DNA from: Engraulis encrasicolus
Taxonomy: Eukaryota > Chordata > Actinopteri > Clupeiformes > Engraulidae
Assembly: GCF_034702125.1 (NCBI RefSeq)
Contig: NC_085876.1
Coordinates: forward strand, 17,688,014-17,752,013
Reading direction: 5' to 3'
DNA length: 64,000 bases
Part shown: positions 1 through 13,900 of the stretch, piece by piece
Numbering within the stretch: position 1 is the first letter of the stretch
Layout of the letters: each line of letters opens with the position of its first letter
Position numbers and translations under genes: made by a program
The notes under the pieces: generated by a model
Databases searched by the model: none
What the model was told of the DNA's origin: nothing
Seen by the model: the letters and a program-made list of their open reading frames with translations, nothing else

Positions 1-1149
1 GGGGCGTCGTGCCCAGGGTCAGGTTAATGCGCAGGCTAGATATGGCTGCAACCCAGATTGGCCAAAAGTGGAAAAAAAACCAGAATTATAACAAGATGAA
101 ATATTGAACAAAATATCTGTTGTGTTCAGTACTGATGGTAGACATGTTATCCTTCATTCCTAGCTCTTAATTATATGACAATGTCTATGTAAATTGTCAT
201 AAAATTTGCCTTTTTGCAGTCTGGGGGCCCCAGGCCGACTTAACGCGGGCCCTGCCCGTGCCATATAGGCCTCCATCTGGGACCCAGGTTCAATTCCAAC
301 TGGGGGTCATTCCCTTCCCCTTCCCCTTCCTTCCCCATCTATCTCTTTCTCCAATCTTATGCCTTGTCTCTCTCAAACTATCCTGTCCAAATGCTAAAGG
401 TGGGAAAAAAAGAAATATCTTTATACCTTTACTACGATAGTACTATACCACTATGACAGCTGCACCGTGTCTTTAGTAATACAATAGGACTTGGTCATTG
501 CCATTCTAGAAACAGCTAATTTATAACAGGGGCCGGGTCTTACTGGGTAAAATAAAAATAAATTGCGTGCATGGAGTCCTGGGCCCAACCTCTGTGGACC
601 TTATGCCTCTACAATCTCTATTTATGTCCTCTTTAAACTTATTTCATTTTCTCTACATCTACAAATTTACCTATCTTCTTACTTTCTCTATTCCGTCTAC
701 TTCTTTTGTCTTCTTGCTATTCTTTCTTGTTTCTGACTCTCTTTTCTACTTCACTTTTTAATTTCATCTTTAACATTGATGTTTTTCCATTTGTTAAGCA
801 CTTTGAGCTGCATGCCTTGTGTGATATGGTGATATACAAATACCGTTTTATTTATATATTATTATTATTACTGTGCTGTGGTGTACTGCAGGGAGGGCTG
901 TGTGTGGCGAGGGGAGGGCATACCTGAATGATATGTCAGACGTCCCTCCATATCCCTGACTAGTAGAGCATGCGGAACAATTGAAAACAGTATCCATCTG
1001 GAAAAAAACAACAACAACAAAGAAATGGGTTTGGTAATTCTTGTCTGTATGGTGTGCAGTAAGGTCTATTTGTAGAAATATTTTAAAGGGCTATATTTAA
1101 GTTAAAAAAAAACAAAAGCATATATATAATATATATATACAGTAAGAGA

Positions 1150-1151
<2 letters not shown>

Positions 1152-1219
<68 letters not shown>
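1152..1219. repeat. (TA)n microsatellite
   Basis: About 34 uninterrupted TA dinucleotides. The tyrosine/isoleucine open frame across it is an artefact of the repeat. Confidence 0.97.
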
Positions 1220-1329
1220 TATAAAGTATCTGCATGCATGACATGGTATAAAAACATTTTTGCATTGCGTCTTGGGAAAGTTGTCCTGGTAGGGAATGGA
1301 AACGATTTATTTGATAGAGACCATGCATA

Positions 1330-1357
1330 TTGATGAAGACTGTTGCAATGAAACGTC
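1330..1357 (+). ncRNA. Degenerate hammerhead-like motif
   Basis: The core reads TTGATGA, then an 11-base insert, then GAAACGTC. A hammerhead core would be CTGANGA...GAAAC, so the first conserved C is a T here and the copy is probably inactive. It resembles the better-preserved minus-strand copies at 20393, 24553, 35711 and 43622. Confidence 0.3.
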
Positions 1358-1616
1358 AATCATGTACACTGCCCAACGGCAGTAACTATGCCAACATCGG
1401 AACTGAGAAAGGTTGGATATCGTAGCTACTGCACATTTGACATGGCAATATCTCTAACATGGGACACAGTTGGACCAGAAGGCTTTGAGGTTGTATGAAG
1501 AGCATTTTTAGTTAACTCAATTTTGACAAAATATGTAGCTACTGCTCTTTGCCTTTTTACGGTAGAACAGCAGCTATATACTGTATCACAAAATTAGCAA
1601 ATGTGCTTTTACTTAC

Positions 1617-3867
<2,251 letters not shown>

Positions 3868-4579
3868 CTTCAGCTCCTTAAATGTCTTTTTTTCCAGGAG
3901 GAAAGCAGGTTCGTAACAATTTCTTCAGAAGAGTATATCCTGAGAAGCCAACCTGTTGTCAAAACTCACTTCCCTTGGTTCTCCTCGTGAGGCAGTTATG
4001 GAGATGAAGAGTTCTGAGTTGATCTGTTGATCTCAGGGATCAATCCACATTTTATGGAGGGGCTTTGGAAGACTGGTGAGGAGGAGTGGCCTTCTACTCT
4101 ATGTAAACGTTCTTTGAGGTCATTTCTGAAGCCGCTATTCATTTTCTTTTTACCCACACCCTCTGAATTTATTTCAGGTGAGTGTTTCAATATCTGGGAG
4201 TGTTCATTGAGACTCAAAACACGAGAGAATAGCGGGAGTGGTTGCCATGGAGACATCATCTTCACACTTAATTATACATTATACTACTCCAGAAATTGTT
4301 GTTACTTTGCTTAACTCAATGCTGGTTCTGAGAGGAAAAAATAAATTACTACGCTAGTTGCTAATGTAGGCCTAAATGTTCACAAGAATTTACTCCCCCA
4401 TTTACTCACCCATGTTCTTTCAAGCTATACTGGTGATACAATAAATCCATTTATTTACATTTCTGGTTGTTATTTCTGTTAAACTGTTTTTCCTACAAAC
4501 TTTCACCTCTGTCCAGCTGTGGACCACAATATTGGCACTGCACACCCCATTTGGACTTCTTGACCGCTTTGTCAAAATC

Positions 4580-4812
4580 AGTGTTTCTCAACCTTTTTTG
4601 AACAAACGCCCCCTTGGCCTCATCACACACCTCCCAACGCCCACTTGACCTCATCATAAAATGCCCCCCTTAGTATTAAAAAAAATAAATGAACTTATGC
4701 CCCCCAATGGCAGCTAAGAACCGCCCCCTCTCAGCTGTATTCTTCTCAATGCCCCCCTAAAGTGCCCCAACGCCCCCTGGGGGGCTGTATCACCCCCGTT
4801 GAGAAAGATTAG
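4580..4812. mobile_element. hAT-type MITE, GTGTTTCTCAACC family
   Basis: Terminal AGTGTTTCTCAACC is mirrored by GTTGAGAAAGATTAG. Flanks TCAAAATC (4572-4579) and TCTAAATC (4813-4820) are an 8-bp target duplication with one mismatch. The inside is C-rich (repeated GCCCCC). Related copies are at 5421, 7730 and 28460. Confidence 0.75.
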
Positions 4813-5097
4813 TCTAAATCATCTAATGTACTTTATGCCCTAGTTAAACATAATCTCCCCTTGTATTTGTATGTTTGATCTTGGCATTATGCCTTTAGGC
4901 CATTTTTCAGCCTGTCACTCACATAATCAAAAGAAAACTAAACTGTAGCACTCAGATCGGCCTAGACCTTTAGCTCAGTGGTACCTGTGTATCCCATGCC
5001 AAACTGGAGCGTGATCTGAAAGCTCACGACATCGAGCCCTGAGTGGCAGACTTCGCAGGAAGACTTCACTTACACTGGTGCCGTTAGACCTGGACTG

Positions 5098-5285
5098 GAG
5101 TGGGCCCTGCCGTGGCCAAACGGTGGGGCACTCGTCTGCCATGCGGCTGGCCCGGGTTCGATTCCCGGCCCGGGTCCTTTGCCGGTCCTTCCCCGTCTCT
5201 CTCTCCCCACTCGCTTCCTGTCACCACCTTCACTGTCCTATCATGAATAAAACCAAAAAGACCACAAAATTTAAAAAAAACAAAA
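5098..5285 (+). mobile_element. tRNA-derived SINE (type 1)
   Basis: Starts GTGGGCCCTGCCGTGGCCAA with a box-A-like stretch and carries a box B (GGGTTCGATTCC), followed by a CT-rich body and an A-rich tail. The same family occurs at about 8727-8905 (minus), 17318-17510 and 60481-60597. Confidence 0.8.
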
Positions 5286-5420
5286 AAAGACTTTGGACTG
5301 GAGTGAGGTTTAGAGGGGTGAGTGTAACGGATGTTAACTAGTACAGTTCGGTGGTAGAACATTTATAAACTACCCTCCCAAAGTCTCATACAGATATAGT
5401 GCTGAGTTAACGGCCTGGAC

Positions 5421-5606
5421 AAGTGTTTCTCAATGGGGGTGGTGAGAAGGACACATTTGAGAAGGGGGCGATGTTTGGTTGTCGTTGGGGGCATTAGTCC
5501 ATTTAACATTTTTTAATAGTAAGAGGGGTGTCGTGTTGGTAGGCTTATGTTGGTGTAAAGGATGAGGTCCAGAGGGCGTTTATTCAAAAAAGGTTGAGAA
5601 CCACTG
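5421..5606. mobile_element. hAT-type MITE, same family in opposite orientation
   Basis: Starts AAGTGTTTCTCAATG and ends GGTTGAGAACCACTG. Flanking GCCTGGAC (5413-5420) and GCCTAGAC (5607-5614) form an 8-bp target duplication with one mismatch. Confidence 0.75.
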
Positions 5607-5730
5607 GCCTAGACTTTGAGCTCAGTGGTACTTAGTGTACCTGTCTCCCAAGCCAAACTGGAGTGTGAATTCTAAGGTTGCAAGTCCAAGCCCCTAGTGG
5701 TGGAGGATTGCGGTAGAAGACCTCAGTTAT

Positions 5731-5862
5731 GGGGGGAGCTGTGGCACAGCGCGTTAACACACTGTACCATATGTGGGTGACCTGGGTTCGAGTCCGGCCT
5801 AGATCATTTCTCTTCAACTGTCCTATCTAAATAAAGGCTAGAATGCCCCAAAAACATAAAAA
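5731..5862 (+). mobile_element. tRNA-like SINE (type 2)
   Basis: GGGGGGAGCTGTGGCACAGC with a GCGCGTTAAC box-A region and a GGGTTCGAGTCC box B about 50 bases later, then a tail ending in AAATAAAGGC. A second copy is at about 55335-55495. Confidence 0.7.
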
Positions 5863-6697
5863 GGGCCTCAGTTACACCTCCTTAGTTCATAATTAATGTT
5901 TTAAGACATGACTGCTGCTACAGTATATGTACTGTCACCAGAATGGCAATGACCAAGTTGTAATGTATTACTAGAGGGCTCTGTGTAATGTCATAGTAGT
6001 GTGGTATTATGGTGGTCCTTTCAATGGCTATTACAGCACTCCACTGCTAGAGCGGTGCACCTTATGAGGCTACTTCGACATGAGCAGCCCCTGGAGCTAT
6101 TCAGTTGGCATTTGGAGAGCATAAGTAAAATGTGTGATAGGACTAAGTCTTACTGTATATAACCTTTAAGAGTGTACCGTCACACCGGTGTGACGGGAAT
6201 GTTCGGGCGGTGAAAGTTCTATAGAATTCTGGGCGCCATTCAATAAAATTTGGAATTTTAGAATCTTGCATTGTTATAGAACACATTCTTTTTATAGATT
6301 GTTCAAAAACCCACACTCTTAAAGGTTTTAAAAGAGAAAGCCATCAGTCAATCAACACATGTTGTAATTGTATATGTCTCAATTTGCTTTCAACATATCT
6401 CTGTTCTTCTCAGATTTGGGTAATTGTCTTTGTGATTAATAAAAATATGCAGAGCAATGTGAAACAGTGCTGTAACACAATGTGAAGTACCGGTCATATA
6501 TGAAAATGGGAAGAATGTGCTTCCAAGAATGATGTCAAAGCTGACCTGTGGGAAGTGTCTGAAAACAAACTTTTCTCAGAAATTAGGCTATTACGTTATG
6601 CAACATTCATTTTTCTCAGAAAACACTTTCGCTTCATATGTCATTGCACAACCAAGTATGTCTGACTATGTAAGCTGTGAACACCCTGCACCCCCCG

Positions 6698-6698
<1 letters not shown>

Positions 6699-6793
<95 letters not shown>
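6699..6793. repeat. (CA)n microsatellite
   Basis: About 47 CA units. Together with 6877-6979 it produces a false His/Thr-repeat reading frame. Confidence 0.97.
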
Positions 6794-6796
<3 letters not shown>

Positions 6797-6873
6797 TATG
6801 CATTGTGCACGCAATCACACACTCATGGGCACACCTACCTGCACACCTTCATACACGGACATGCATTATAGCA

Positions 6874-6980
<107 letters not shown>

Positions 6981-7421
6981 TCATTAGCTCAGGAGAAACA
7001 GAGAGGCAGAGAAAGAAAGAGGGAACACAGATTTAAGGAGAGGCCAAGAGGGCACTTGATCAATAGCCATAATCCCCATATAATAAACAGTTTGTGAACA
7101 TTCACCATTTTATTTGCACAACATTGCTGTGCCAGTCTTATTCAAACATGACAAGCTCTATTCTAGGACAGTGTCATGTTCCATTCATAAATGGGCAGTG
7201 CATGGCTTGGCAAAGGGAAAAGGTGAACTAGCCCATTTGACGCACACGTCGATTGTTATGAATGTTTGCATTGGCATGGTAATGACATTTTAATCGATTC
7301 CATTTGTTAAATCATATGCGGTGAACTGTGTAGAGATGGTTCTATTTCCAGATGTAGTAAATTCCCACGCAAACACCACAAAGTTACTCCTATCATATGG
7401 CACTGTGGGAAGAGGTGGCAT

Positions 7422-7528
7422 CAGAGGCGGAACTATATGGAGGGCGATCAGGGCATTTGCCCCGGGGCCCAGTGCACTCTTGCATTAGTGGTGGTGGGGG
7501 CCCTATTGTGAACTTGGCAGGCCATATA

Positions 7529-7577
<49 letters not shown>

Positions 7578-7624
7578 TATAAGTGTTTTGCACTGGGGCC
7601 CTGTGTGAAATTGTTCCGCCACTG
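7422..7624. mobile_element. hAT-type MITE with a 47-base G run inside
   Basis: Starts CAGAGGCGGAAC and ends GTTCCGCCACTG, clear inverted ends. Flanks GGTGGCAT at 7414-7421 and 7625-7632 are a perfect 8-bp target duplication. A G-only tract fills 7529-7575. A relative without the G tract is at about 19217-19381. Confidence 0.85.
7529..7575 (+). repeat. Poly-G tract (47 G)
   Basis: Uninterrupted G on the plus strand inside the MITE at 7422-7624. Exact length may reflect sequencing or assembly error. Confidence 0.9.
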
Positions 7625-7729
7625 GGTGGCATGCTGGCACCATCCAGCCAGGAAAAAATTAAATTAGATAGTTAACGCTGTGTCAAAGCGCATACAGAAC
7701 CCACATGATCTCACAGAGTTCTGTTAAAT

Positions 7730-7968
7730 CAGTGGTTCTCAATGTTTTTTCGAACAAATGCCCCCTTGGCCTCATCACAAGCCTTCCAACAACCCCTTGA
7801 CCTCATCATCAGCCTGACAACGCCCCCCTTAGTATTAAAATATGAAATGGACTAATGACCCCCCAATGGCAACTAAGCGCTGCCCCCTTTCAGTTATCCT
7901 TCTCAACGCCTTCCTGGGGGTCCCCAACACCCCCTGGGGGGCTGCACCGCCCCCGCTGAGAAACACTA
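7730..7968. mobile_element. hAT-type MITE, CAGTGGTTCTCAA family
   Basis: Starts CAGTGGTTCTCAATG and ends CTGAGAAACACTA. TGTTAAAT is perfectly duplicated at 7722-7729 and 7969-7976. Confidence 0.85.
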
Positions 7969-8726
7969 TGTTAAATGAACACAGATCATTGTGACGCAAA
8001 ATCTGTGTCAATTTCATGGATTTTGCCAAATTTCCATGATGGGCACACGGAAGTGCTTTCTCTATATTTCCACATATATGTGCACAGTTTTATGTTTCAG
8101 ATCATGTTCTCTCAGATATTATTCTTTTTTTATTTCTTACTGACAGGTTAGGGTTAGGAACTGTTTTGGTCTGGCCACAGCTTATACAACTAGCAAGTAC
8201 AAGAATTTGGTAGCCTATCAACCAAGCAGAAAATGTATTTTTGGTCTGGCCACAACTTAAATTGCTATAGCATTATTTTGTTTAGTAACATTAGAAGTAG
8301 TATTTCCAAAGGAATACAATATGGGTCAGGTTAAAGAAATTCATTGCTCAATATTTGGTGTGTCCACCATTTCTGTCAAAGCCGGGCCATTGTAAAATAT
8401 GAAACCGGGCCAGATCCGGATTACGGATCCGGCCCGAATGCTAGTCAACATCTGGCCCAGATCTGCCCCAAACCCATTTTGCTGTCTGGGGTGTCTGTCA
8501 AAGCAACACCACCTTCAATCAGAGGCCACCAGGTGTTTTCCCCCCATTCCATTGCATGTTATTTCATTCTTGGAGAGTTATGCTATGTTATGCTGCATTA
8601 TTACGTTATTATGACACTGTTGTGACATTCTGCTGGCAGACCATCAGCACTACAAATAACTAGGGTGAGAATCTTCTCAGTGAAGTGCAAACGTGTTCTT
8701 CGCATGTGTGAAATTGCTGATCTGAT

Positions 8727-8905
8727 CTTTTTTTTTTTGTCTTTTACGACGTTATTGATGACAGGACAGTTTGAGAGACGGACAGGAAGCGAATGGGGAG
8801 AGAGATGGGGAGGGGTCGGCAAATGACCCGGGCCGGGAATCAAACCAGGGTCGGCCGCATGGCAGACGAGTGCCCTACCAGTTGGTCATGGCAGGGCCTG
8901 CTGAT
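8727..8905 (-). mobile_element. tRNA-derived SINE (type 1), minus strand
   Basis: Poly-T at about 8728-8739 is the A-tail on the opposite strand; the box B reads GGTTTGATTCCCGG on the minus strand. CTGATCT occurs on both sides and is a likely target duplication. Confidence 0.75.
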
Positions 8906-9049
8906 CTGAGCTGATCTTGCAAGTGTACGATTTGTAAGAGGTGGTCACACATGGAAAACATGGAGGAGGTCAATTTGCAGTCGGTCAGCAACAAACAATA
9001 CTGAGCATTCAGCTGAATAGAGACCATTTTGGTGGGCATTCCTGTATTC

Positions 9050-9206
9050 AGGCCCGCCGACAAGGGGGGCAAAGGGGTATGTTGTCCCGGGCCCATGGAC
9101 ATAGGGGGCCCAGAATTGGGTCGCCATTACATTGTATGTATTGGGTAGGCGGCCCTTTCAGATGACTTTATCCTGGGCCCAGCAAAAGCTGTCAGCGGCC
9201 CTGCCT
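9050..9206. mobile_element. Probable hAT MITE related to 7422-7624
   Basis: Begins AGGCCCGCCGACAAGG and ends GTCAGCGGCCCTG, with internal GGGCCCA blocks as in the 7422 and 19217 copies. I could not confirm a target duplication. Confidence 0.5.
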
Positions 9207-9594
9207 GTTTTCATTCTGCCAATGACACATTCCTTCATGACTTATCATCCTTGGCCATGCTGTTTCTAGTGTGGCTTTATATTGTCTCTCACTATGGCAA
9301 CAAGTGTCTGAATGCTGCTCCATCTGAGGCCATGCCCATATGCCATTTGTGGTATCACGGCACCACAGAGGAAATGGTCAGAAAAAAAATACAATTTTAG
9401 GACACCAATCATGAAAGAAATGACCATTTCATTTTAGGCGTCCGTTTTGTTCGGCTCTGCAATATATCTCTCTCACTTAGGCTATTGTATCTCACTGTAG
9501 GTCAATTAGGCTACGTGTATTTTACATAAATTAGTGTTTTTTTGGCTATCTAGCCGATGAAAGTCAATAGGCCTAGGCTAGGCCTACAGCCTTG

Positions 9595-9930
9595 GTCTCC
9601 AAACTAAGGCCCGCGGGCCAAATCCGGCCCGGGCATGGCAAACATTTGGCCCACCATGAGGTCAGAACAAACGAAAACATAAATATGTGTGATTTTTGAT
9701 CGCTAAAACTTCATCTCATATCTCTCCAAAGCATTCACAGAGAGTTAGATCTTATGCTAACAGTCTCATAACAGACATTGACAAGAAGGGAAAAGAGAAA
9801 AGTGAAATGTGTTCTTTGTTCAGACATCTAACTTGTTTCTCATTGGCTTGGGGCATTGGTTTGGCCCACAGCCTCTCTTGCGCGACATAATTTGGCCCTT
9901 GGAGAAAAATAATTGGAGACCACTGCACTA
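9595..9930. mobile_element. Probable hAT MITE, TTGGTCTCCAAACT termini
   Basis: CTTGGTCTCCAAACT at the left is mirrored by TTGGAGACCACTG at the right. The body has GGCCCGCGGGCC near the left end. Target duplication not clear. Confidence 0.55.
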
Positions 9931-10937
9931 CTGTAGGTCTTTTGTAAATTCCTTTGCTATGATGATTTGAAAGGATCTAATAATGGCATTTAAACCTCAA
10001 CATTCAAGAGGGGGAGCTAAAGAAGTTCTGGATGAAGGATTTATTAAGAATGTAGACATCGTGGACATAGTAGGCTAGACTTTTGGCTTAGCCTACATGT
10101 TTACAACTCACCTGAGGCCTGAGGTTTTTTTTGTTTTGTGTTGTTGCCCAAATCCGTAGCCTAGGTCGTAGCCTACAGTATAGGTCTAGTTTGATAGGCC
10201 ATTTCACCGTCAGACTACAGGAAAAGCCTTCACATAGTAGGTCAACTAGAACTATAGTTGGAGTTTTTCCGTTGAATCTATTGTAATTACATGGTAAAGA
10301 CACAATTACGACACCCGGAACCTTTGTTATGAAGACTTCATCTCCCTGGTACGCGTGTTACTGTCGGAACGCCGTGTCTCCTCCTCCGTCTCATGTAAAC
10401 CAAACATGCCGACTCACATGGTGACTGGACACACGTGAGACAGCTGGAGATGTGAGAGGGTAGGAGCAGGCTCAGTGAATGGTTAATTTGCACTGCACAC
10501 ATACAATTATTAGCCTACGCTTAATTCCCTTGACTCCGAATTCAAATTCTATGAATGTCATTTCGTATTATCCTTACCTAGAGCTATAGGCTATGCTTCT
10601 TCGCAGCTGTTCAGCCTGTGAAGTCATTGAAGAGTTGCGTTTAATTCTCTGAAACCGTGATCTACAGGCAAGTACAATATTGTGTTCTCTTGCATTACTC
10701 AGCCGGTGATTCTTTGTGTTTATTAGTGTGCGCGCAAGGAGCTGTCCAAACCGTGCGTTTTTGGTAAACGACTTTAATCGTAATCACTTTTGTTTGTTTG
10801 TTTTCGCTGTTGTTGTTCCCTATCCCTATGCCAATTTGTCGAACGTGTAATAATGTAGTGGTTGTTGTTACATTGTCACATGCTGATAATAAGCACGTGC
10901 GTGTTTTGTGTCCCTATCTTAGGCTCTAAGCATCGCC

Positions 10938-13900
10938 ATGGCTGGGCGAGGTAGAGGGCGCGCGCAGCTGACTTTTAATGTGGACGCTCTTGGTATCAAG
11001 AGAGGAGAGTCTTTGCCTCCCTCAATGGTGAAGCCGTCTCCCCTGTTCCCTGTAAGACTTCTTATCATGTGTTGATATTGTTGCCAGACACAATTTGCTG
11101 GAGAGAGCAGCGTAGGCCTATGGTGTCTTATCATATCGTGCATCGAGCCAGGGTAATGAGTGACGCTGACGCAATGTGCTTTAAACCCACAGCCTATGCA
11201 GTTCCAACCAGTGCCTTTGCAGACAGGGGAAGCAGAGGACTACATGATTGCCCTCAAACAAGAGTACAGGGCCTCCACCAAAAACCTACCGTTTCACATC
11301 GTACCTGCGAAGGCCAAAAGAGGTTTGTGTGTGGGTGTGGGTGTGGGTCCAACAATGACTAGAGTAAATCTGCCTTATTTGAAGCAAACAACTTGCAGGT
11401 AAAGTTTCCTGTTCATCATGGCTGTTTCAGGTTGGGTTTGCCCTAGGGCTTAAGTGTAGATAATGCTGTCCTTGCTACAAATACTATAGGCTACTACTCA
11501 ATGTTCACCAGAGATTTAACACCCAACCCAGCCTAGCACAATCTGTCTGCATCTGGTTTACACGTTACCATACTGGATTCTATGAGTTTTTGTTTTGTTT
11601 TACTCAACTCATTAGCAATTGAATGGGCTATAAAGAGTAGTGGGGTGGACATCACTCATGTGTGAATGACTCCCTCTTGTTTCAGATGTGGAGAGGTACA
11701 CTGACAAGTACCAGACGTCAGAGCCCAAGAACAATACCATTGAATGGACCCCAGGTGGGTAATCCTCCTGCAAAGAAGTCAACAACTCTTCACTTAGAGA
11801 CTGAGTGCAACTTCACAAGTCTGCACCAAACATCTTTCTTAAAATGTCACTTCTTAGTATGTAGAACATACGGTATGTCATTGATACTAATATGCTCACA
11901 GTTGTATTCAGCCAGTCACTTTTTCAGTTATATCCGCCCTAGTCCACATATCTGCGGGTTATGTTTTTTCCTACAATGTTCCTGCAAAACAGTTGTTATT
12001 CACAGTACCATATCAACCAACACTTAATTCTCGGCATTCACGGCCACTCCAAATATTAACCTTGTAGCGAGGTGGCAACCTGTCGTCAGTGAGCCAAATG
12101 CTGTGCTTAGAGCGAAAGCATTACATACTGCCAAAGCTAGTGCATTTTCACACTATGGTTAAGGTTACCTTGTAAATTAAGAAATGTCCTATTACAAATG
12201 TGTTATTGCTGCAAATGTACCATTTTATATACTTCATTTATATCATCTAAATGGCATCTTGCAACCTCAAATCCCTTTGCTGGGCTTGAAAGGTTCACTG
12301 GTAGCCCCTTCACACGCCGTACCCCCAGTGGCACGCTTTAATAGTCATGTAATAGTCAAAGTTAACTACCATAGTACTACAATACTATGACATAAAACAG
12401 GGCCTTTAGTAATGCACTATAACTTGGTCATTGCCATTCTGGTAGCCTCATATTTATAACGCCGTGTCTTAACGGGTTAAATGGACAGCTCCAGCTATTT
12501 TGTGAAAATGTACATAGGTAGTTGGTGATGCAGTTGTGATGGTAGTTACAATGGGGTAACACTCAGTTTGAAATTCAAATATGCGCACAGTACAATTTGC
12601 AGTGTTAATTCAAAACTATTCTGAGAATATGTGGTCCATATGAAATTAGTGTTGTTAAAGGGGTATGCCACTATTTTGGGGCTTAATACAGTTAAAAGTG
12701 TTGGCTGGGGTTTATAAAGGTGGTAAAGTCTCTTATTTTTCATGTGAAGAGTTGTCTCTCTTTAAGACAAGTTAAAAGAGGGAGCATGTCGCTAAGCTAG
12801 TGAAAGTCAATGGATCCGTGTAGCATGTAGTAATGCTACATGGATGTATTGACTTTCACTAGCTTAGCGACATACTCCCTCTTTTAACTTGTCTTAAAGC
12901 AAGACAACGCTTCACATGAAAAATAAGACACTTTACCACCTTTATAAACCCCAGCCAACGCTTTTAACTGTATTAAGCCCCAAAATAGTGGCATACCCCT
13001 TTAACTCAACTTTCCATGTTGAAGTGTCACCTATGGAGTTTAATTTAACACGCTTTTAGAGTATAAGGGCTTCAGTGTTAATGCAGCACATGTTTACTGT
13101 CTGTAAAATATACTATCTGAACATGTAATCCATGAAATGGTCTGAATCAATAAATAATACAAAAATCCAGGGGTCAGGAACCTATGGCTCTAGAGGAGTG
13201 TTTCCCAACCAGGGGTACGTGTACCACTAGGGGTACGCGAGCACACTGCAGGGGGTACTTGGAATTTTTTTATTTTTACATCAAATGAATGGGGCAGTCA
13301 CATAAGGACGGAGAAAGTGATATAGAACATGAATTAGGGGGTACTCATGGCACAACTAAGAGGTTTAGGGGGTACGTGAGACAAAAAAGGTTGGGAAACA
13401 CTGCTCTAGAGCCACATGTGGCTCTTTTGGTAACTGTATATGGCTCTTACTTATCTAGGGTTGACAACCATCCCTTGAAATATGGAATCGTCCTGTATTT
13501 ATAAATAAAAGTACGGGTTCCATATTGAGTTGAAACGGATCAAGGGAGGTTAAAAGTGTTAAAATGCAGGAAATTACATTCAAAAAAAAAAAAAAATGAA
13601 GTTGAAAGTTGGCAATGTTATCAATAAAAGCAATAACTTGACAGTACACTCTAAAATTGTTTTGCTTAATTGTACATGCTTTTGATTGTATTCAGTGTTT
13701 TTAATATTGTATGGCTCTCATGAAAATTTCTTTTTAAAAATTTGGCGTTTATGGCTCTCTCCACCAAAAAGGTTCCTGACCCCTGCAATAATCCAACTAG
13801 GTTTTTTTAGTCGCTGACGTATGTTGTGTAATCCTTCACTCTGAACTTTGCAGACTGGAATCGGCTGCCGAAGGAACTTTGCATCCGAGTCCGAGAGCCC

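Larger units (their letters stand above)
1..1616. other. Left edge: no exon recognised; repeats only
   Basis: I see no supportable exon here on either strand. The next exon of the SEA-domain gene, expected on the minus strand, was looked for and not found, so it probably lies beyond the left edge. Around 430-545 there is a degraded copy of a repeat also seen near 12310-12480 and 14509-14683. A long TA run sits at 1152-1219 and a hammerhead-like motif at 1330-1357. Confidence 0.6.

Noticed and set aside
4027..4314. 95-codon open frame upstream of the SEA-domain gene
   Set aside because: Overlaps an equally long frame on the other strand and matches no family.
8404..8435. GC-rich inverted repeat around CCGGATTACGGATCCGG
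   Set aside because: Short and isolated; I could not connect it to an element or function.
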